Shown here: positions 60,601 through 64,000 of the stretch, piece after piece | How positions within the stretch are numbered: the first letter of the stretch is position 1 | How the letters are laid out: each line of letters starts with the position of its first letter | NCBI GenBank assembly: GCA_018336035.1 | Contig: JAGXRD010000030.1 | Coordinates: 43,709-107,708 of the forward strand | Reading direction: 5' to 3' | Source of the DNA: Alphaproteobacteria bacterium | GTDB lineage: Bacteria > Pseudomonadota > Alphaproteobacteria > Ferrovibrionales > Ferrovibrionaceae | Length of the DNA: 64,000 bases | Notes under the pieces: model-generated | Seen by the model: only the letters and a program-made list of their open reading frames with translations | Told to the model about the DNA's origin: nothing | Database searches by the model: none | Translations under genes and position numbers: made by a program

Positions 60601-61405
60601 CATTCAGGATCACATCGGGCAAAGCCTGATCCAGCAGGGTGCCAACGATATCGGCGGACATGCGGTCTTTCAGACTGGTCACATAGATCGGCAGCGGGTT
60701 GAGGCCTTCCGCCGATAATGCCGCCAGCAGCGCATCGATGGCGGCCAGATCGCCGGCCTGCATCAGTGCGCGGTAAAACACGATGGCGGCCACCGGGCGC
60801 GGACCGTGATGCAATGCAGTCCATTCCGGGCGCAGGCTGTCGAGATCCGGGTCATGCAGGCCGGGCCAGTAGATGCCGGCGGCCGGCAGCGGGCGTGCCG
60901 GCGGCGGATCTTCGTCACGGCCGATCATGCCTGCAGCGCGGCGCAGGCAGTTCTGCAGATTCTCGATGCCGCCTTCGCGGAAATAGTCGAACAAGATCGC
61001 GCGGTTTGCGTCATCGACAGTCGAGAAGCCGTCCAGTCCCGGATCGGGCTGGCGGTCGCCGGGCAGGAAGGCCAGCAGGATGCCGCGCGCGCGGCACAGA
61101 TGGCTCAGGCGTTCGACGCCATAGGTCCAGTAGCTCTGGCCGCCGAGCAGGCGCACGATCACCAGCTTGGCATGCTGGATCACGCTGTCGACATAGAGGT
61201 CCACCGCATAAGGGTGGCCGAGCTGCAGCAGGTTGGCCAGTCGCAGGCTTGGGAAGTCGTCGGGCAGTCCATTCAGTGCGCTGCTCAGCGCCGCCAGTTC
61301 GGTATCGGCTGCCGAGAGGATGACAATGTCGCCGGGCGTCTGGCCCAGATCGACCGCGCCCTCTGTCGTGGCCGTGCCGCCGGGTATGGCATTGAGCAGA
61401 TGCAC
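57623..61405 (-). CDS. cobN: Aerobic cobaltochelatase subunit CobN
   Basis: The large subunit of the ATP-dependent cobaltochelatase that inserts Co into hydrogenobyrinic acid a,c-diamide. The 1260-residue length is normal. Landmarks include VVMANYPNRDGRIGNGVGLDTPQS, DAVIHCGKHGNLEWLPGKALALS, LNAWGTANMRTGGDDIAQAL and, near the C-terminus, ANPKWIAGVKRHGYKGAFEI. The partner AAA+ subunits CobS and CobT are not in this window. Confidence 0.95.
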   Translation of the reverse strand: MHLLNAIPGGTATTEGAVDLGQTPGDIVILSAADTELAALSSALNGLPDDFPSLRLANLLQLGHPYAVDLYVDSVIQHAKLVIVRLLGGQSYWTYGVERLSHLCRARGILLAFLPGDRQPDPGLDGFSTVDDANRAILFDYFREGGIENLQNCLRRAAGMIGRDEDPPPARPLPAAGIYWPGLHDPDLDSLRPEWTALHHGPRPVAAIVFYRALMQAGDLAAIDALLAALSAEGLNPLPIYVTSLKDRMSADIVGTLLDQALPDVILNATSFALGSPTGGSPTGSDGGAEDPLGQCDCPVLQVVFATQPREDWANGTRGLNPRDLAIAVALPEIDGRIMTRAVAFKAEAQFDTRTECSIVRLQPDQGRCVYVAKLACAWSRLGRLSPAERKIAVVMANYPNRDGRIGNGVGLDTPQSVVEILRAMKDAGYELNALPVSGNRLIESLIEGVTNDFASMAGRRVRVVYPLALYRCFFERLPAAIRDAVSARWGEPEDDPHIDAGPDGSSGFALPVIPLGNVAIMIQPARGYNIDPARSYHDPDLVPPHHYFAAYAWLRESFGADAVIHCGKHGNLEWLPGKALALSEDCYPEAVFGALPQLYPFIVNDPGEGTQAKRRTSAVILDHLTPPLTRAEIYGDLAGLEQLVDEYYEAAGLDRRRLPLLAERIIAETRRLGLDADCDIQIGEATDSALLKLDNHLCDLKELQIRDGLHVYGVKPHGEQLIDLLVALVRLPRGDGKAGRASILRALAADLGLQFDPLGTDYAAAWEGPQPAVLADLAPGSWRSHGDTIERLEILAKQLVGDRRLPDDGWTATKAVLQEIDYHLRGAVLSCGRAEIENLLRGLDGRFVPPGPSGAPTRGRPEVLPTGRNFYSLDARSLPTPTAWTLGWQSADALLQRHRQDHGEWPHAILLNAWGTANMRTGGDDIAQALALIGARPTWETASGRVTGFEIVPLDLLDRPRIDVTLKISGFFRDAFPAQLALFDAASRAVQALDEPPELNPLAERVKDEAAVMIGRGLSAEEAMRRAGYRVFGAQPGAYGAGLQAIIDDGGWADTADLAKAYIAWGGFAYGNDAEGIADAEVFTQRLSGIDTVVQNQDNREHDLLDSDDYYQFEGGAVAAVQYASGAAPTAYHNDHSRPEAPRIRRLEEEIARVVRGRAANPKWIAGVKRHGYKGAFEIAATVDYLFAFAATTGLVRDHQFDALYDAYLADADTRAFLESNNPAGAREIAERFHEAIRRGLWRPKANSTTDLLDRMLAG

Positions 61406-61429
61406 GGCGGCGCGCTCTTTACACGGGTC

Positions 61430-62488
61430 TTAAACGGCGGCGAGGGCGGCGCGGATCGCCGCCTCGTCCAGACCAGCCTTGCCGATCACCACCAGCCGCG
61501 TGGCGCGCAGTTCGCCGCTCTGCCAGTCGCGGTCGTAATACTGCGACAGTCGCGTACCGACGCCCTGCAGCACCAGCCGCATCGTCTTATTGGCCACGGC
61601 GACGAAGCCCTTCACGCGCAGGATGTCATGCTCGGCGATCACCGGCAGCAGGTTGTCCAGCAGTGCCTCAGGCGAGGGCTGCTCGGGCAGGGTTAGGGCG
61701 AAGCTGAAGAAATCCTCGTGATCGTGGTCGTTTTCGTCATCGTGATGCGACTTCCGCGCGGCAATATCATCTTCTGCGGCGGCCTGCAGGCCGAGCAGGA
61801 TATCGGCCGCCACTTCGCCGCGGCTGATGGCGACGGTCTTCACGCCCTGGCGCAGATGTGCGGCGATCTCGGCGCGCACATTGTCCAGCGCGCCCTCGTC
61901 CAGCAGGTCGGTTTTGTTCAGCAGCACCAGATCGGCGCAGCCGAGCTGGTCCTCGAACAGTTCTTCCAGCGGATTGTCGTGATCCAGGTTGGGATCGGCG
62001 GCGCGCTGCGCGGCCAGTGCCTCTTCATCATCGGCAAAACGCCCCTCGGCCACAGCTGCGGCATCCACCACGGTGATGACGCCATCGACCGTGGTGCGGG
62101 TCTTGATGCCGGGCCAGGCGAAAGCCTGAACGAGGGGTTTGGGCAGCGCGAGGCCGGAGGTTTCGATCACGATATGCGTCGGCGGGTTTGGCCGGTCGAG
62201 CAGCTTCTGCAGGGTGGGCAGGAAATCGTCGGCCACGGTGCAGCACAGGCAGCCATTGGCCAGTTCGACGATATCGTCTTCCGTGCAATCCGGCGCGCCG
62301 CAGCTTTTCAGCAACTCGCCGTCGATGCCCACTTCACCGAATTCATTGACGATCAGCGCGATGCGCCGGCCATTGGCATTGGTGATCAGGTGACGGATCA
62401 GCGTGGTCTTGCCGGCGCCCAGGAAGCCGGTGACGACAGTTGCCGGAATCTTGGCGGGGGACATGTTGGCGGCAGCAGTCTTTTGCAT
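61430..62488 (-). CDS. cobW: CobW metal-chaperone GTPase
   Basis: A 352-residue G3E GTPase, probably delivering cobalt to CobN. Walker A is GFLGAGKTT (21-29), the metal motif is GCLCC (79-83), and the guanine motif is NKTD. A His/Asp-rich loop (SHHDDENDHDHED, about 248-260) may hold metal. The C-terminal CobW_C domain ends the protein. It is the first gene after the cobalamin riboswitch, with a 137-base leader. A Met at codon 9 is an alternative start. Confidence 0.94.
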   Translation of the reverse strand: MQKTAAANMSPAKIPATVVTGFLGAGKTTLIRHLITNANGRRIALIVNEFGEVGIDGELLKSCGAPDCTEDDIVELANGCLCCTVADDFLPTLQKLLDRPNPPTHIVIETSGLALPKPLVQAFAWPGIKTRTTVDGVITVVDAAAVAEGRFADDEEALAAQRAADPNLDHDNPLEELFEDQLGCADLVLLNKTDLLDEGALDNVRAEIAAHLRQGVKTVAISRGEVAADILLGLQAAAEDDIAARKSHHDDENDHDHEDFFSFALTLPEQPSPEALLDNLLPVIAEHDILRVKGFVAVANKTMRLVLQGVGTRLSQYYDRDWQSGELRATRLVVIGKAGLDEAAIRAALAAV

Positions 62489-62621
62489 TCTTCAAGCGTC
62501 CTGTTCATGACGCCGACACGGAAAGCCTGCCGGTCGCGCCGCAGCCCCTTCCGGGGCGGGCGAGAATGACACAGGCCGGGCGCCGAAACACCCCGTCCGG
62601 CACATCCGTTCGACCAAGGGC

Positions 62622-62812
62622 GATGGCAGGTCTCCGGGCTTGCGGGTCGCAGCGGATCGTGCGCCTTCCCGGGGGACTGTCACATCCTGCCAGTGGCCTG
62701 TTGCACGCCGCTCGCCGCCTACCGTAGCGGGGGCTGCCGCGGCCTGGGCTTCTGCGAAGAAACCGGCACCGCGTTCCCTTTTCATCGCCGCAACGTCAGA
62801 CATAACGTGGCG
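62622..62812 (-). promoter_or_regulatory. Cobalamin (B12) riboswitch upstream of cobW
   Basis: Read on the minus strand the element has the conserved blocks in order: AAAAGGGAACGCGGTG (62782-62767), GGCAGCCCCCGCTACGGTA, CCACTGG...GGGAAGGCGC and the B12 box AAGCCCGGAGACCTGCC (62641-62625). It should bind adenosylcobalamin and shut down the cobW-led operon. The leader from 62621 to 62489 includes a short GCCCC-GGAA-GGGGC hairpin (62558-62545) that could be part of the expression platform. Outer limits are approximate. Confidence 0.92.
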
Positions 62813-62939
62813 GCGAACCATCGCGGCGGACGGTAAGCCGCGCTCCCGGTCTTGTCAAACCGGCCGGCCTTGGGCACAAAGGGAGTCGGGTGGGTCCGCA
62901 TGCAGCGCATTTTTCTGCGCGCGTTTCAAAGAGGTTGCC

Positions 62940-63572
62940 ATGTCTTTCGTATCAAAGCTCGCCATGTCAAAGCTGGGGCGCGTCGCTCTGCCGGCCATCC
63001 TTGTGGCAAGCCTTGCTGTTCCGGCGCTGGCCCATCCTGGCCATCCAGGCGGCGAAGCGCATGACGCTGGTTTCGCGCAAGGTTTCGCGCATCCCTTCGG
63101 CGGTTTCGACCACCTGCTGGCCATGCTGGCCGTCGGCCTCTGGGCTGTGCAGTTCGCCAGCCGCAGCGGCAACCGCTCCAGTCTCTGGCTGCTGCCTGCC
63201 GCCTTCGTGCTGCCGATGGGCGCCGGCTTCCTGCTGGCCCTGAACGGTATTGCACTTCCCGGCGTCGAAGCCGGCATCGCGCTGTCGGTGCTGATCCTCG
63301 GCCTTGCCGTCGCTTTCGCCGCGCGTCCGCCGCTGGTGGCTGCGATGGCGATCACCGCTGGTTTCGCGCTGTTCCACGGCTTTGCGCATGGTGCTGAAAT
63401 GGGCGAGGGCGTGGCCACGGCTTATGCCGCCGGCATGCTGCTGGCCACGGCTCTGCTGCATGGTGCCGGCCTGGTCGCCGCCCTGCTGTCGCAGCAGGTT
63501 GCGACCCCGGTGTTGACACGCGCGGCCGGTGCCGTCGTGGCGGTGGCTGGCGTCGTCATCCTGGTTGCCTGA
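62940..63572 (+). CDS. HupE/UreJ-family metal permease
   Basis: A 210-residue membrane protein. The signal peptide is followed by a mature His-rich start (HPGHPGGEAHDAGFAQGFAHPFGGFDHLLAML), the HupE/UreJ metal signature, and a later HGFAHGAEM. Members import nickel or cobalt; in bacteria without hydrogenase or urease neighbours, and beside cob genes, cobalt is the probable cargo. It is divergent from cobW. An upstream in-frame extension runs into the riboswitch and is not coding; the ATG at 62940 begins MSFVSKLAMSK. Confidence 0.88.
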   Translation: MSFVSKLAMSKLGRVALPAILVASLAVPALAHPGHPGGEAHDAGFAQGFAHPFGGFDHLLAMLAVGLWAVQFASRSGNRSSLWLLPAAFVLPMGAGFLLALNGIALPGVEAGIALSVLILGLAVAFAARPPLVAAMAITAGFALFHGFAHGAEMGEGVATAYAAGMLLATALLHGAGLVAALLSQQVATPVLTRAAGAVVAVAGVVILVA

Positions 63573-64000
63573 CACTTTCTTCTTTCTGAACGACCCGCGT
63601 TACTGGGCGGTGGCCGGCGCAGCTGCGCTGGCCGGCCTGGTGCGCGGGTTTTCCGGTTTCGGCGGCGCAATGGTGTTCATGCCGATCGCCAGCCTGGTCT
63701 ACGAGCCGAAACTCGCCGCCATTCTCCTCTTCATTGCCGACGATATCGCCGCGCTGGCCATGCTGCCGGATGCGATGCGCCGCTGCGTCTGGCGCGAAGT
63801 GCTGCCGCTGGGCGCAGCCGCGGTGCTGGCCGTGCCGTTCGGTGTCGCGTTGCTGGTGGTGGCCGATGCCGATGTGATGCGCTGGGTGATCTGCTGCGTG
63901 ATCCTGCTCGCCGTCGGCCTGATGGCGGTGGGCTGGCGCTATACCGGCCGGCTCGGCCTGCCGGCCACGCTCGGCACCGGCGCGCTGGCGGGCTTAAGCG
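63565..64000 (+). CDS. TauE/SafE-family permease (3' end beyond window)
   Basis: An open frame runs to the window edge. The visible 145 residues have the TauE/SafE start (VRGFSGFGGAMVFMPIASLVY) and several hydrophobic spans. No ATG precedes this motif in frame; TTG at 63565, overlapping the HupE stop by 8 bases, gives a normal N-terminus (PDTFFFLNDPRYWAVAG). Such permeases export sulfite or sulfonates, and some carry metals. Its tight coupling to the HupE gene suggests a linked role. Confidence 0.8.
   Translation, partial: MPDTFFFLNDPRYWAVAGAAALAGLVRGFSGFGGAMVFMPIASLVYEPKLAAILLFIADDIAALAMLPDAMRRCVWREVLPLGAAAVLAVPFGVALLVVADADVMRWVICCVILLAVGLMAVGWRYTGRLGLPATLGTGALAGLS

Noticed and set aside
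62640..62939. In-frame N-terminal extension of the HupE protein
   Set aside because: It overlaps the cobalamin riboswitch and lacks similarity; the ATG at 62940 gives a proper signal peptide.

Overview
The window looks like the chromosome of an alphaproteobacterium, probably a Rhodospirillales-type heterotroph. The reasons are high GC content, an irr gene divergent from fabA-fabB-fabI, an Irr-type iron control element, an FnrN-type Crp/Fnr regulator with CxxC-x7-C, an mainly aerobic-type (CobN) cobalamin cluster and dispersed GTCAT...CGGGxATCC palindromes. The genus cannot be fixed from the sequence. I saw no tRNA, rRNA, IS element, prophage or CRISPR array. The window cuts one gene at each end (a livH-type permease on the left, a TauE/SafE permease on the right).

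Layout. 1-4.2 kb: Liv-type permeases followed by a TIM-barrel protein, an SRPBCC protein and a Tm-1-like ATP-binding protein, all on the + strand. 4.2-9.7 kb: a LysR regulator, a perfect LTTR palindrome and a two-gene NAD-dependent formate dehydrogenase of the Fdh1 heterodimer type. 9.7-16.7 kb: mixed housekeeping (flavoprotein, universal stress protein with an FNR box, Fnr-type regulator, dinB, nucleoside deoxyribosyltransferase, DapA-like aldolase, orphan imuA). 16.8-25 kb: an oligopeptide-type ABC importer joined to a formylglycine phosphonate monoester hydrolase, with a convergent LysR gene. 25-32.5 kb: malate synthase G, MaoC, GST, a PAS protein, then fabI-fabB-fabA and divergent irr. 32.5-38.2 kb: a translationally coupled glycan cluster (flippase, glutaminase/N-acetyl-sugar amidotransferase fusion, GT-C, GT2).

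38.2-41 kb: rubrerythrin, Fe-S oxidoreductase and DUF3501 behind an Irr box and a good sigma70 promoter. 41-45.3 kb: VOC and FMN-binding proteins, then a nitric-oxide response unit (truncated haemoglobin, NnrS, small membrane protein) divergent from nsrR, with NsrR-like boxes in the shared promoter. 45.3-47.3 kb: SH3, GAF and PAS proteins. 47.3-64 kb: a large cobalamin cluster. cobW-cobN-cobO-ridA-cbiX-cobH-cobL-cobI-cbiG/cobJ-cobM runs leftward from a cobalamin riboswitch; cobK is opposed, cobA-cobB follow leftward, and a HupE-type and a TauE-type transporter diverge to the right.

The recurring theme is metal and redox biology: iron sensing by Irr, O2/NO sensing by Fnr-type and NsrR proteins, cobalt/B12 synthesis under riboswitch control, and a W/Mo formate dehydrogenase. 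Functional calls come from reading protein sequences and recognising families; no database search was possible.
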